Assembly: GCF_003046175.1 (NCBI RefSeq)
Contig: NZ_PZZM01000001.1
Location: 1,993,001-2,057,000 of the forward strand
Length of the DNA: 64,000 nucleotides
Source: Bosea sp. 124
Lineage (GTDB): Bacteria > Pseudomonadota > Alphaproteobacteria > Rhizobiales > Beijerinckiaceae
Reading direction: 5' to 3'
Of this stretch, positions 47,841 through 58,324 are shown piece by piece. The translations under genes were made by a program, and so were the position numbers. Each line of letters begins with the position of its first letter. Within the stretch, counting starts at the first letter, position 1. Under the pieces are notes generated by a model. That model did no database searches, was not told the origin of the DNA, and worked only from the letters and a program-made list of their open reading frames with translations.

Positions 47841-48896
47841 ATGAGCCCCGCGACACAGGACAGACCGGCCTTGGACAGACCTGCCTTTCTGCGAGCGCTA
47901 TCAGGCGAGGCGCTGCCGACACCACCCATCTGGATGATGCGGCAGGCTGGACGCTATCTGCCGGAATATCGCGCGCTTCGCGCCAAGGCCGGCAGCTTCC
48001 TGTCGCTGTGCTATAATCCGGAATGGGCCGCCGAGGTGACCCTGCAGCCGATCCGGCGTTTTGGTTTCGATGCGGCGATCCTGTTCTCCGATATCCTCGT
48101 CGTGCCTCAGGCGCTCGGGCAGAAGCTCTGGTTCGTCGAAGGCGAAGGTCCGCGGCTCGAGCCGGTCGCCGACGAAAGACGGCTTGGCGAGATTGAGGCG
48201 CAGGCGGATCAGGATGTGCTGGCGCCCGTCATCGAGACCGTCCGGCGTGTACGGGCTTCGCTGCCGCGGGAAACCACCTTCATCGGGTTCTGCGGGGCGC
48301 CCTGGACGGTTGCCACCTACATGGTTGCAGGACGGGGCACCCCTGATCAGGGACCGGCCAAGGCGCTGTTCGGGAGTGACCCGGCGCTGTTTCAGAAAAT
48401 CATCGACCGTATCGTCGACGCCTCGATCGACTATCTCGCCGCACAGATCGAGGCAGGGGTCGACGCCGTCCAGATTTTCGACAGCTGGGCCGGGTCGCTC
48501 GGGCCGGATGATTTCGAGCGCTGGTGCGTCACACCGACGCGCCGTTTGGTCGCGGGCGTAAGGGCGAGGCATCCGCAGGCTCGCATTATCGGGTTCCCGC
48601 GCGGGGCCGGCAGGCTGATCCCGCACTATGTCCAGGCCACGGGCGTCGATGCCGTCGGGCTCGAATCGGATATCGACCGGGCTTTTGCGCGCGACGAGAT
48701 CCAGTCGCTGGTGCCGGTCCAGGGCAATCTCGATCCGCTGGTGCTGCGTGCGGGCGGCCCCGAGCTGGAGCGCGAGGTCGCGGCGGTGCGCGAGGCCTTC
48801 GGCGCAGGGCCGTTCGTCTTCAATCTGGGTCACGGCATCCTGCCGGATACGCCGATCGCGCATGTCGAGCGCCTGCTCGCGGCCGTGAGAGCGTGA
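47841..48896 (+). CDS. hemE: Uroporphyrinogen decarboxylase
   Basis: Fifth-step heme-pathway enzyme converting uroporphyrinogen III to coproporphyrinogen III. The 351-residue protein shows the signature [31 protein letters not shown], and the C-terminal [16 protein letters not shown]. The ATG at 47841 is chosen. The frame opens earlier at 47730 but would cross origin elements. It reads rightward from the origin and is followed by hemJ. Confidence 0.96.
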   Translation: MSPATQDRPALDRPAFLRALSGEALPTPPIWMMRQAGRYLPEYRALRAKAGSFLSLCYNPEWAAEVTLQPIRRFGFDAAILFSDILVVPQALGQKLWFVEGEGPRLEPVADERRLGEIEAQADQDVLAPVIETVRRVRASLPRETTFIGFCGAPWTVATYMVAGRGTPDQGPAKALFGSDPALFQKIIDRIVDASIDYLAAQIEAGVDAVQIFDSWAGSLGPDDFERWCVTPTRRLVAGVRARHPQARIIGFPRGAGRLIPHYVQATGVDAVGLESDIDRAFARDEIQSLVPVQGNLDPLVLRAGGPELEREVAAVREAFGAGPFVFNLGHGILPDTPIAHVERLLAAVRA

Positions 48897-48929
48897 GCAC
48901 CGGACGCCGAGTGAGGGAGCGGATTTTCG

Positions 48930-49352
48930 ATGTATGAATGGATCAAGGCCGTCCATGTCCTGGCGGCAATCTCCTGGATGGCGGGGATGCTCTACCTGCC
49001 GCGGCTGATGGTCTATCACGCCGAATCGGCCGTCGGCTCGATCCAGTCCGAGACCTTCAAGATCATGGAGCGGCGGCTGCTGAAGGGGATCATCAACCCC
49101 GCGATGATCGTCACCTGGCTGCTCGGGCTCTACCTCGCCTGGGCCGCCTTCGGCTTCAAGGGCGGCTGGCTGCACGGCAAGATCCTGCTGGTCTTCCTTC
49201 TGTCGGGCGTCCATGGCTATCTCGTCGGTCGGGTGCGCGACTTCGCGAATGACCGGAATGCGAAGTCGGCCCGCTTCTACCGGATCATCAACGAGGTTCC
49301 TGCGGTGCTGATGGTTGGGATCGTCATCCTGGTGATCGTCAAGCCGTTCTGA
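48930..49352 (+). CDS. hemJ: HemJ, protoporphyrinogen oxidase
   Basis: A 140-residue membrane protein with four hydrophobic segments (KAVHVLAAISWMAGMLYLP, MIVTWLLGLYLAWAAF, ILLVFLLSGVHGYL, VPAVLMVGIVILVIV). The conserved histidines sit in the first and third segments. HemJ oxidises protoporphyrinogen IX to protoporphyrin IX. It follows hemE by 33 bases, a heme mini-operon. Confidence 0.9.
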   Translation: MYEWIKAVHVLAAISWMAGMLYLPRLMVYHAESAVGSIQSETFKIMERRLLKGIINPAMIVTWLLGLYLAWAAFGFKGGWLHGKILLVFLLSGVHGYLVGRVRDFANDRNAKSARFYRIINEVPAVLMVGIVILVIVKPF

Positions 49353-49569
49353 CGATCTGCGGTTTCCCGCTTGAGCAGGACGATGATTCCGGTTATCAGG
49401 GGCTTGCGCTTCTCCAGCGTTCTCCCTGTTGTCGATGGTTCGTGAGCCGACTGCCCTAGCAGCCGCTCGTGGCGCGCAACCTCCGCGCCGTCCGTCCGGG
49501 CCTGTCGATCATTCCATTACCGTCCTGGTTCCGGCCCCTGTGCCGGGACATTTACGATCCGGGTGCCCC

Positions 49570-50835
<1,266 letters not shown>

Positions 50836-51036
50836 CGCGTCGGTTCAGGTTCCCTCGCCTGAGCCCATCGCCGTCGATTCGGACCCGTGACGGGTCGGGC
50901 GCCTCTGCCGGGCGTTTGTGAGCGCAAGCGAGCGAGTCATACCGGGTCGTACCACGGTGAACCGCAGCGAAGCCGTGATTCCTGGACGTGACGGGCGAAG
51001 GCCCCGTGCACAGGCATTCCCACCGCGAGCGCCGGT
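50836..51036. repeat. Intergenic gap rho-mnmE with degenerate palindromic repeat
   Basis: The 201-base gap has no gene. GACCCGTGACGGGTC (about 50881-50895) is a short palindrome, and 50936-50998 holds a diverged repeat beginning GAGTCATACCGGGTCG and running to GGACGTGACGGGCG. This resembles the GTCATTCCGGG elements elsewhere in the window. Confidence 0.4.
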
Positions 51037-52350
51037 ATGACCGAGTCCGACCCTTATCCGACCATTGTGGCGCTGTCATCGGCGGCTGGTCGTGCCGGCG
51101 TCGCGGTCGTCAGGGTCTCCGGACCGCGCGCCCGATTCGCACTCGAAACGATTGCGGGACTCGTGCCCAAGCCCCGTCAGGCGGTGCTGCGCCGGCTCCG
51201 CGATGATGCCGGCGAGGTCATCGACAATGCTCTGGTGCTGCATTTTCCCGGGCCGGCCAGCTTCACCGGCGAGGATATTGCCGAATTCCATGTCCATGGC
51301 GCGCGTGCCGTGCTGGCGCGTCTCCTCGCGGTGCTCTGCGCCCTGCCCGGCGTGAGGCTGGCGGAAGCCGGCGAATTCACCCGCCGTGCCTTCGAGGCCG
51401 GCAAGCTCGATCTCGCAGCCGTCGAGGGACTGGCCGACCTGATCGATTCGGAGACGGAATGGCAGCGTCGCCAGGCGTTGCGGCAGATGGAAGGGGCGCT
51501 GGGCCTATCCGTCGGGCGTTGGCGCCTGCGCCTCACCGAGGCGATGGCGTTGTTGGCGGCCGAGCTCGACTTCTCGGACGAGGGCGACGTCTCGGGGCCC
51601 CTGCTGGAGCAGGCTCAGGCGGTGAGTGCCGAGGTTCTCGCCGATCTGCGCTCGGCCCTCGGTAGCTTCGGAATGGGAGAGCGTGTCCGCGAGGGCTTCG
51701 TCGTCGTCCTGGCCGGACCGCCCAATGCCGGCAAGTCGAGCCTGCTGAACGCGCTGGCGAGACGGGATGTCGCGATCGTCTCGCCGGTCGCTGGCACGAC
51801 GCGGGATGCGATCGAGGTTAGGCTGGATCTGTCCGGTGTGCCGGTCGTGCTCGTCGATACGGCCGGCTTGCGGGAGAGTGCTGACCCGGTCGAGTCGGAG
51901 GGCGTGCGCCGGGCTCGCGCTTTCGTCGCGCGGGCAGATCTGGTCCTCAGTCTTCGTGCGTTCGATTCGGAGCCGGATCGAATCCATCATGATCCCGGTT
52001 CGATTGCGATTGCGACCAAGGCCGATCTTCCGGGCGTGGCACTGCCCGGGGAATTGCCGATCTCCGTCATGGCCGGAGACGGCCTCGATTTACTGCTCGC
52101 GACGATCGTCACGCGTCTCACGGCATTTGCCCAACCCGAGCCGGCCTTGCTGACGCGCGAGCGGCATCGCGCGGCGGTGACCGACGCGGTCGGGGCGCTG
52201 GAGCGCGCAGCGGCTGCGCGTCATGGTCAAGCGGAACTGCTCGCCGAGGATATCCGCCTCGCGGTTCTCGCGCTCGAACGGCTGATGGGGCGCATCGATG
52301 TCGAGGATGTGCTGGACCAGCTTTTCGCGGGGTTCTGCATCGGCAAGTGA
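51037..52350 (+). CDS. mnmE: MnmE (TrmE), tRNA modification GTPase
   Basis: With MnmG it builds cmnm5U34 at the wobble position of tRNAs. The 437-residue protein has the N-terminal folate-binding domain (SSAAGRAGVAVVRVSGP), an inserted G domain with PPNAGKSSLLNAL near 230, and ends with the catalytic FCIGK motif carrying the cysteine. Start ATG at 51037. It is the first gene of the conserved mnmE-mnmG-rsmG-parA-parB set. Confidence 0.97.
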   Translation: MTESDPYPTIVALSSAAGRAGVAVVRVSGPRARFALETIAGLVPKPRQAVLRRLRDDAGEVIDNALVLHFPGPASFTGEDIAEFHVHGARAVLARLLAVLCALPGVRLAEAGEFTRRAFEAGKLDLAAVEGLADLIDSETEWQRRQALRQMEGALGLSVGRWRLRLTEAMALLAAELDFSDEGDVSGPLLEQAQAVSAEVLADLRSALGSFGMGERVREGFVVVLAGPPNAGKSSLLNALARRDVAIVSPVAGTTRDAIEVRLDLSGVPVVLVDTAGLRESADPVESEGVRRARAFVARADLVLSLRAFDSEPDRIHHDPGSIAIATKADLPGVALPGELPISVMAGDGLDLLLATIVTRLTAFAQPEPALLTRERHRAAVTDAVGALERAAAARHGQAELLAEDIRLAVLALERLMGRIDVEDVLDQLFAGFCIGK

Positions 52351-52429
52351 CGCTTCCCAGGCGCTGCTCGGCAGGAGCCCGGGCCCGATAATCATTGACC
52401 CATCGAGGCGCCTTCGCTAGCGATCAGCG

Positions 52430-54319
52430 ATGTCCCGTGAACCTGTCGAGATGCGTTACGACGTGATCGTCGTCGGCGGCGGCCATGCCGGCGTCGAGGC
52501 CGCTGCCGCCGCGGCGCGATATGGCGCGCGTACGGCCCTGGTCACGCACCGCATCGAGACGGTCGGCGTGATGTCGTGCAATCCGGCGATCGGTGGCCTG
52601 GGCAAGGGCCATTTGGTCCGTGAGATCGATGCTCTCGATGGCATCATGGCGCGCGCTGCCGACCGGGCCGGAATCCAGTTCCGGATGCTGAACCGCCGCA
52701 AGGGCCCCGCCGTACGGGGACCCCGCGCCCAGGCCGACCGCAAGCTCTACCGCCAGGCGGTGCAGGACCTCCTCGCCGAGCAAGCCGGCCTCGATCTGAT
52801 CGCCGGAGAGGTCTTCGATCTCGACATCCAGGACGGCCTTGTCGCGGCTGTGTTGATGGCGGATGGGCGTCGATTCGCAACCGGAACAGTCGTGCTGACC
52901 ACCGGTACCTTCCTGCGCGGGTTGATCCATATCGGCGAGGCGAAGATCCCGGCCGGCCGGGTCGATGAGGTGCCCTCGCTGGGCCTCTCGCTGACGCTGG
53001 AGCGCCATGGCTTTCCGCTCGGGCGACTCAAGACCGGCACGCCCCCGCGCCTCGATGGCCGTACGATCGATTGGGCTGCGTTGGAGATGCAGGCGGGTGA
53101 CGATCCCCCAGAGCCATTCTCGGCCCTGACGACGGCCATCACGACGCCGCAGATTTCCTGCGGGATTACACGCACAACGCTGGCGACGCATGACCTGATC
53201 CGCGCCAATCTGCATCGCGCGCCGATGTTCTCCGGTCAGATTGAAGGCCGTGGCCCGCGCTATTGCCCGTCGATCGAGGACAAGGTCGGCCGTTTCGGCG
53301 ATCGCGACGGCCATCAGATCTTCCTCGAGCCGGAGGGCCTCGACGATCCGACCGTCTACCCGAACGGAATCTCGACCTCCCTGCCCGAGGATGTGCAACA
53401 CGGCATCCTGACGACGATCCCGGGGCTGGAGCGCGCGACGATGCTGCGCCCCGGCTACGCGATCGAGTATGATTTCGTCGATCCGCGCGCGCTGCGCAAC
53501 ACGCTGGAAACCCGGGCCATTGCCGGGCTCTTTCTGGCCGGGCAGATCAACGGCACGACTGGCTATGAAGAAGCAGGCGCCCAGGGTCTCTTCGCTGGGC
53601 TCAATGCCGCACGCCGGGCCGGCGGAGCCGAACCCGTCGTGCTGGAGCGGACATCATCCTATATCGGCGTCCTGGTTGACGATCTGGTCACGCGCGGCGT
53701 TACGGAGCCGTACCGAATGTTCACGTCGCGGGCTGAATTTCGCCTGTCTCTTCGGGTGGACAATGCCGATGAGCGGCTGACGGCGCTGGGATCGCAGCTC
53801 GGAATCGTCGGGACGGCGCGTTCTATGGCCTATGCGGAGCGGAGCGCCGCCATCGAAAGGCTCAGAACGCGCCTCGGGGAGCTTTGGCTGACACCGCAGC
53901 AGGCCGAGGTGGCCGGGCTTCAGCTCAACCGGGACGGCGTGCGACGCAACGCCTATCAGATCCTGTCCTATCCGGACATCGGGTTCGAGCGGCTGGCGGC
54001 GATCTGGCCCGATCTGGCGAGCTATGCGCCAGCGATTACGGCGCGGGTAACCGCCGATGCGGTCTATGCCGTCTATCTCGACCGGCAATCGGCCGAGATC
54101 GCGGCCTATCAGCGCGATCAAGCCCTAAAGGTCCCGGCAGATCTGGATTTGGACGGGATTTCTGGATTGTCGAACGAACTCAAGACCAAACTCGCGCATG
54201 AGCGGCCAGCGGATTTGGCGCAGGCCGGCCGGATCGAGGGCATGACGCCTGCCGCCCTGACACTGCTTGCGGCGCACGCGCGGCGCGGCCGGGTTCGTGC
54301 CGCGGCATCGGCGGATTGA
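52430..54319 (+). CDS. mnmG: MnmG (GidA), tRNA uridine-34 carboxymethylaminomethyl modification enzyme
   Basis: FAD-dependent partner of MnmE. The 629-residue protein starts [23 protein letters not shown]..., with the FAD motif [10 protein letters not shown], family signatures [12 protein letters not shown] and [17 protein letters not shown], and a C-terminal helical domain. The ATG at 52430 is used. The ATG at 52451 (MRYDVIV) would also fit. It lies 79 bases after mnmE. Confidence 0.97.
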   Translation: MSREPVEMRYDVIVVGGGHAGVEAAAAAARYGARTALVTHRIETVGVMSCNPAIGGLGKGHLVREIDALDGIMARAADRAGIQFRMLNRRKGPAVRGPRAQADRKLYRQAVQDLLAEQAGLDLIAGEVFDLDIQDGLVAAVLMADGRRFATGTVVLTTGTFLRGLIHIGEAKIPAGRVDEVPSLGLSLTLERHGFPLGRLKTGTPPRLDGRTIDWAALEMQAGDDPPEPFSALTTAITTPQISCGITRTTLATHDLIRANLHRAPMFSGQIEGRGPRYCPSIEDKVGRFGDRDGHQIFLEPEGLDDPTVYPNGISTSLPEDVQHGILTTIPGLERATMLRPGYAIEYDFVDPRALRNTLETRAIAGLFLAGQINGTTGYEEAGAQGLFAGLNAARRAGGAEPVVLERTSSYIGVLVDDLVTRGVTEPYRMFTSRAEFRLSLRVDNADERLTALGSQLGIVGTARSMAYAERSAAIERLRTRLGELWLTPQQAEVAGLQLNRDGVRRNAYQILSYPDIGFERLAAIWPDLASYAPAITARVTADAVYAVYLDRQSAEIAAYQRDQALKVPADLDLDGISGLSNELKTKLAHERPADLAQAGRIEGMTPAALTLLAAHARRGRVRAAASAD

Positions 54320-54323
54320 CACC

Positions 54324-54971
54324 GTGGCTGTTGATAATTCGGATCGCGGGCGCGCTTTACGCTTGACGCCTGTTTCACGTGAAACAGAAGAGCGTCTCGC
54401 GCTGCTGGTGTCGGAGCTGGCCCGCTGGCAGGCGGCGAAAAATCTGGTCTCCAGCGCGACCCTGACGGATGTCTGGACCCGTCATATCGCCGATTCGCTT
54501 CAACTCTGCGGACTGGCGCCCGAGGCGTCGCGTTGGCTCGATCTCGGTTCAGGCGGTGGATTCCCGGGCCTGGTCATCGGCATCTGCCTGGCGGAACAGC
54601 CGGGCGGCCGAATTGATCTGGTTGAGAGCAACAGCCGCAAATGTGCCTTCCTGCGTCATGCGGCGCGGCTGACTGGCGCGCCGGTGACGGTTCATGCCGC
54701 CCGGATCGACGATGTCATTGGTGATTTCGTGGGTCGCGTCGATGTGGTCACGGCCCGCGCGCTCGCGCCGCTGCCCCAGCTTCTGGAGTGGTGCAAAGAC
54801 CTGTTGAGAACCGGGACGCTCGGACTCTTTCCCAAGGGACAACATCTAGATACGGAATTGACCGAAGCCTCCAGATATTGGAAGATTCAGGCCTCAACGG
54901 TTTCCTCCGTCACGGATGGTGCCGCCCGGATCCTGATGGTCCGCGCGGCCGAGAAACGGGCCGATCAATGA
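54324..54971 (+). CDS. rsmG: RsmG (GidB), 16S rRNA m7G527 methyltransferase
   Basis: SAM-dependent methyltransferase modifying G527 of 16S rRNA. The 215-residue protein has motif I LDLGSGGGFPGLVIGI, the RHIADSLQL block and VTARALAPLPQLLEWC. GTG at 54324 follows the mnmG stop by four bases. A perfect parS site lies in codons 16-21 (PVSRETE region). Its stop overlaps the parA start by four bases (ATGA). Confidence 0.95.
   Translation: MAVDNSDRGRALRLTPVSRETEERLALLVSELARWQAAKNLVSSATLTDVWTRHIADSLQLCGLAPEASRWLDLGSGGGFPGLVIGICLAEQPGGRIDLVESNSRKCAFLRHAARLTGAPVTVHAARIDDVIGDFVGRVDVVTARALAPLPQLLEWCKDLLRTGTLGLFPKGQHLDTELTEASRYWKIQASTVSSVTDGAARILMVRAAEKRADQ
54371..54386. other. Perfect parS site inside rsmG
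   Basis: TGTTTCACGTGAAACA is identical to the ParB-binding consensus of Caulobacter and most alphaproteobacteria. It lies in the rsmG coding sequence, where it encodes part of PVSRETE. It is 597 bases before parA and 6.5-7 kb from the origin gap. Confidence 0.93.
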
Positions 54972-55798
54972 CCGATCTTACGCCTATCCCCATGCCGCGC
55001 CGGCCGCGCGTGCTGGCACTCGCGAATCAGAAGGGTGGCGTCGGCAAGACGACGACCGCGATCAATCTCGGCACGGCACTAGCGGCGATCGGCGAGAAGG
55101 TGCTGATCGTCGACCTTGATCCGCAAGGCAACGCCTCGACAGGGCTCGGCGTCGACCGAAAGAGCCGTAAATCCTCGACCTATGATGTGCTGTGCGGCGA
55201 TGTCGGGCTGGGGCAGGCGATGCAGGAGACGGCCGTTCCTGGGTTGTTCCTGGCGCCCTCCACGCTCGACCTGCTCGGTGTCGAGCTGGAGATCGCGGCC
55301 TCCAAGGATCGCGCCCATCGCCTGAAGAATGCGATCGACGAGCTGGTCTATGATCAGCGCTGCTCCGATCTGACCTATGTGCTGATCGATTGCCCGCCGT
55401 CGCTCAGCCTAATTACGATCAATGCGATGACGGCCGCGGACGCGGTTCTGGTTCCGCTGCAATGCGAGTTCTTCGCGCTCGAAGGTCTGAGCCAGTTGCT
55501 CAAGACGGTCGAGCAGGTGCGCGCCGGGCTCAACCCCCGCCTGATCATCCAGGGCGTTGTCTTGACGATGTATGACCCGCGCAACAATCTGTCGGGCCAG
55601 GTCATGGCCGATGTGCGGGAATTCCTCGGCGATAAGGTCTATGACACGGTGATTCCGCGGAATGTCCGTGTCTCGGAGGCGCCGTCCTATGGCAAGCCGG
55701 CGCTGCTGTATGATTTGCGGTGCTCCGGCTCGCAGGCCTATCTGAAGCTGGCCTCCGAGGTGATCCGGCGCGAGCGCGCGTTGCGCGCCGCCGCCTGA
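54968..55798 (+). CDS. parA: ParA, chromosome partitioning ATPase
   Basis: Walker-type partition ATPase that moves ParB-parS complexes, and so the origin, to the cell pole. The 276-residue protein has the deviant Walker A KGGVGKTT at residues 22-29 and DLDPQGNASTGLG, the switch region with LIDCPPSL and the C-terminal YGKPALLYD. It starts by ATGA overlap with rsmG. Confidence 0.96.
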   Translation: MTDLTPIPMPRRPRVLALANQKGGVGKTTTAINLGTALAAIGEKVLIVDLDPQGNASTGLGVDRKSRKSSTYDVLCGDVGLGQAMQETAVPGLFLAPSTLDLLGVELEIAASKDRAHRLKNAIDELVYDQRCSDLTYVLIDCPPSLSLITINAMTAADAVLVPLQCEFFALEGLSQLLKTVEQVRAGLNPRLIIQGVVLTMYDPRNNLSGQVMADVREFLGDKVYDTVIPRNVRVSEAPSYGKPALLYDLRCSGSQAYLKLASEVIRRERALRAAA

Positions 55799-55833
55799 GT
55801 TCGATTTGGCGTAGCGATTTGACGAGGATGGCG

Positions 55834-56712
55834 ATGGCCGAAGAACAGGGGCGTTCACGCCTGGGCCGGGGTCTGGCAGCGCTGATCGGCGATGTCGGCG
55901 AGGAAATCGGTGCGCTTGAGCGGGCCCGTGGCCAGCGTCGCGTGCCGGTCGAGTTCCTGCGGCCAAGTGCGCGCAATCCGCGCCGTAACTTCGCCGAGGG
56001 CGATCTGGAGGAGCTGACCGCCTCGGTGCGCGAGCGCGGCATTCTCCAGCCGATCATCGTGCGACCGATTGTCGGCATGCTCGATGCCTATGAGATCATC
56101 GCTGGCGAACGACGCTGGCGGGCGGCGCAACGGGCGGGTCTGCACGACGTTCCGGTCATCCTGGTCGAGGCCGATGACCGCGAGGCGCTCGAAATCGCGA
56201 TCGTCGAGAACGTCCAGCGGACGGATCTCAACGCGATCGAGGAAGCCGCGGGCTATGAGCGGCTGATCGCGGAGTTCAACTATACGCAGAATGATCTCGC
56301 CCGCGTCATCGGCAAGAGCCGCAGTCATGTCGCCAATACGCTGCGCCTGTCGAAGCTGCCGGAATCGGTTCGCCAGATGGTGAGCGATGGCGCCGTCTCG
56401 GCTGGCCATGCGCGTGCACTGCTGTCTGTTTCGGAACCGGAACTGATGGCGCGCAAGATCGTCGACGAGGGGCTGAGCGTCCGCGATATCGAGCGCATCG
56501 TCCAGGACGAGACGCGCGGCGAGAGCAAGGGCATCACCACGAAGCCGAAGCTCGACAAGGACCCGGATACGCGGGCAGTCGAGAAGGCTTTGGAAGAGGC
56601 GCTCGGCCTTTCCGTCTCGATCGTGCATCGCGCCAATGGCGGCGGTGACATGAAGATCAGCTACAAGACGCTGGAGCAGCTGGACGGGCTGTGCCGGCGG
56701 CTCAAGGACTGA
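55834..56712 (+). CDS. parB: ParB, centromere-binding CTPase
   Basis: Binds parS, loads as a CTP-dependent clamp and spreads along DNA. The 292-residue protein has the ParA-activating N-terminal basic motif SRLGRGLAALIGD, the CTP-binding motif GERRWRAAQ at 91-99, ENVQRTDLN, the helix-turn-helix GKSRSHVANTLRLSKL and a C-terminal dimer domain. The ATG at 55834 is preferred to the one at 55828 because GAGG precedes it by six bases. Confidence 0.96.
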   Translation: MAEEQGRSRLGRGLAALIGDVGEEIGALERARGQRRVPVEFLRPSARNPRRNFAEGDLEELTASVRERGILQPIIVRPIVGMLDAYEIIAGERRWRAAQRAGLHDVPVILVEADDREALEIAIVENVQRTDLNAIEEAAGYERLIAEFNYTQNDLARVIGKSRSHVANTLRLSKLPESVRQMVSDGAVSAGHARALLSVSEPELMARKIVDEGLSVRDIERIVQDETRGESKGITTKPKLDKDPDTRAVEKALEEALGLSVSIVHRANGGGDMKISYKTLEQLDGLCRRLKD

Positions 56713-56713
56713 T

Positions 56714-57751
56714 TCAGCGCTCTCCGGCGCGGCTGGCGGCTCGGCCCATCCGAGCCAGCGTCCAGAGCACGCGCGTCGCCCCGGCCCTGCCGGTTTCACC
56801 GTCGCGGCGGGCGGCCAGCGTGGCGGTGCCGAGAAGGCCAACAGCCTCCACCAGTTTTGCCGTGCTCCAGTTCCCCAGAGCTGATTCGGTCGCCGCGATG
56901 CGGGGGTAGGGCAGGCGCATCGCCGCCACCATGTCTCGGGCACTGCGACCGCCATCGATACCCTGCCGTGCCTTGAGCAGCGCCAGCGTGTGCCGCAGGA
57001 CGGCTCCCAGCATGGCACCGGGGTCCAGCCCCTCGCCGGCGAGCTTGGCCTGGGCGAGGTCGAGAGCCGGCAGGCGGCCAGAGAACACGGCATCGACCAG
57101 CATGGCCTGTTCGCGCTGCGCCGTGTCGCCGACGACGGCGTCGATATGAGCCTCGGTGATGGCCGTTTCGGTTCCGACATAAAGCAGGAGCTTCTCGATC
57201 TCGCGACGCGAGGTCTGCCGGTCTCCACCCAGCAGACCGGCGAGATGATCCCGGGCGCCGCGATCAATGGTCTTGCCCGCGGCGCGGACCATCTCGTCGA
57301 TGATGCTGCCGAGATCGCGGGCGGCGTCACCATAGCAGGGCACGGCCAATGCCGTGCGAGCGCGCTCGCAGGCGGTTCGCAGCGGGTTACTACGCTGGAG
57401 ATCGCCGGCCTCGACGATGACGATGGCGTCCTTCGACGGCGTCGTCAGGAGAGGTTCGACGGCGGCCAGCAGCGGCTTGCTGGTGGGCGAGACGCGAATG
57501 GCCCGCCGACCACCGAACAGGCCGATCGTATTGGCCTCGTCGACGAGCTTGAGCGGGTCGGAGGCGATGTCGTCGCCGCTCATGCGTACGAGCTGGAAGG
57601 CGTCGGCGGCGTCGTCGACATGGGCGCGGGCGAGGGCGGTCGCGCGCTCCGAGACAAGGCCGGCATCGGGCCCGTAGATCAGGACGAGCCGACAGGCGGG
57701 ATCGAGCCTGGCCAGGGCGCGGTCGGCCTCATGGGCCTTGATGGCAACCAT
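56714..57751 (-). CDS. holA: DNA polymerase III delta subunit
   Basis: Clamp-loader delta subunit, which opens the beta clamp. The 345-residue protein has the N-terminal motif LVLIYGPDAGLVSERATAL, the central AAA-like domain, and a C-terminal helical domain with DMVAAMRLPYPRIAATESALGNWS. It ends one base from the convergent parB stop. It is in the leuS-lptE-holA group. Confidence 0.93.
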   Translation of the reverse strand: MVAIKAHEADRALARLDPACRLVLIYGPDAGLVSERATALARAHVDDAADAFQLVRMSGDDIASDPLKLVDEANTIGLFGGRRAIRVSPTSKPLLAAVEPLLTTPSKDAIVIVEAGDLQRSNPLRTACERARTALAVPCYGDAARDLGSIIDEMVRAAGKTIDRGARDHLAGLLGGDRQTSRREIEKLLLYVGTETAITEAHIDAVVGDTAQREQAMLVDAVFSGRLPALDLAQAKLAGEGLDPGAMLGAVLRHTLALLKARQGIDGGRSARDMVAAMRLPYPRIAATESALGNWSTAKLVEAVGLLGTATLAARRDGETGRAGATRVLWTLARMGRAASRAGER

Positions 57752-57769
57752 CGCGGCGTTCCGGCCGGC

Positions 57770-58324
57770 TCAGCCAGCGACGAGGTCGGCGGCCATCTGT
57801 CCGCGAATCAGGGTGGCGAGATTCTTCGCGGCGCGGATCTGGGCGTCGCGTGCGGCTCGCACGGTGGCGAAGCGCTGCGAGGAACGCTCATAGGGAGCCC
57901 GGACGATATTGGTTCCCTTGGAGACGACTTTGCCGGAGCCGATCTCGGTCACCGTCCAGGTCGCCGTCGCAACGAGAATTGCCGAATCGGCCCTGCCATT
58001 TGCGTAATCGACCGTGACGACCTCGATCGACTCGGCGATCTTGGTGTCGAATTTCAGGCGTTTGGTGCGATCCGGCTCGCCGCCGCCATCGAGTTCGAAA
58101 ACGAGCTCATTGCGCAGATAATGGCCGATCAACCCCTTGATCTCGGGGACATCGACCTCTTTCAGCGTCTCCTTAATGCTTCCGCCGGTGACGCTCCGGG
58201 TGTTCTCGGCATAGAGTGGCTGCAGGCATCCGCCCGCCAGTGCAGCTACGGCCAGCGCAGCCGCGAGCATCGCGCGGCGGCTCGACAGCGAGGCATCGCG
58301 GCTTCCGGCTTCAGACGACGACAT
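57770..58324 (-). CDS. lptE: LptE, LPS-assembly lipoprotein
   Basis: Outer-membrane lipoprotein that plugs LptD and helps insert LPS. The 184-residue protein has an N-terminal signal (about 15-33) with a lipobox-type LAGGC (cysteine near 33). It overlaps leuS by 14 bases, and the leuS-lptE-holA order is conserved, which supports the call more than the weakly conserved sequence does. Confidence 0.85.
   Translation of the reverse strand: MSSSEAGSRDASLSSRRAMLAAALAVAALAGGCLQPLYAENTRSVTGGSIKETLKEVDVPEIKGLIGHYLRNELVFELDGGGEPDRTKRLKFDTKIAESIEVVTVDYANGRADSAILVATATWTVTEIGSGKVVSKGTNIVRAPYERSSQRFATVRAARDAQIRAAKNLATLIRGQMAADLVAG

Noticed and set aside
54125..54378. Small antisense frames at the end of mnmG
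   Set aside because: Out of frame with mnmG and rsmG, with no ribosome site and no conserved features.
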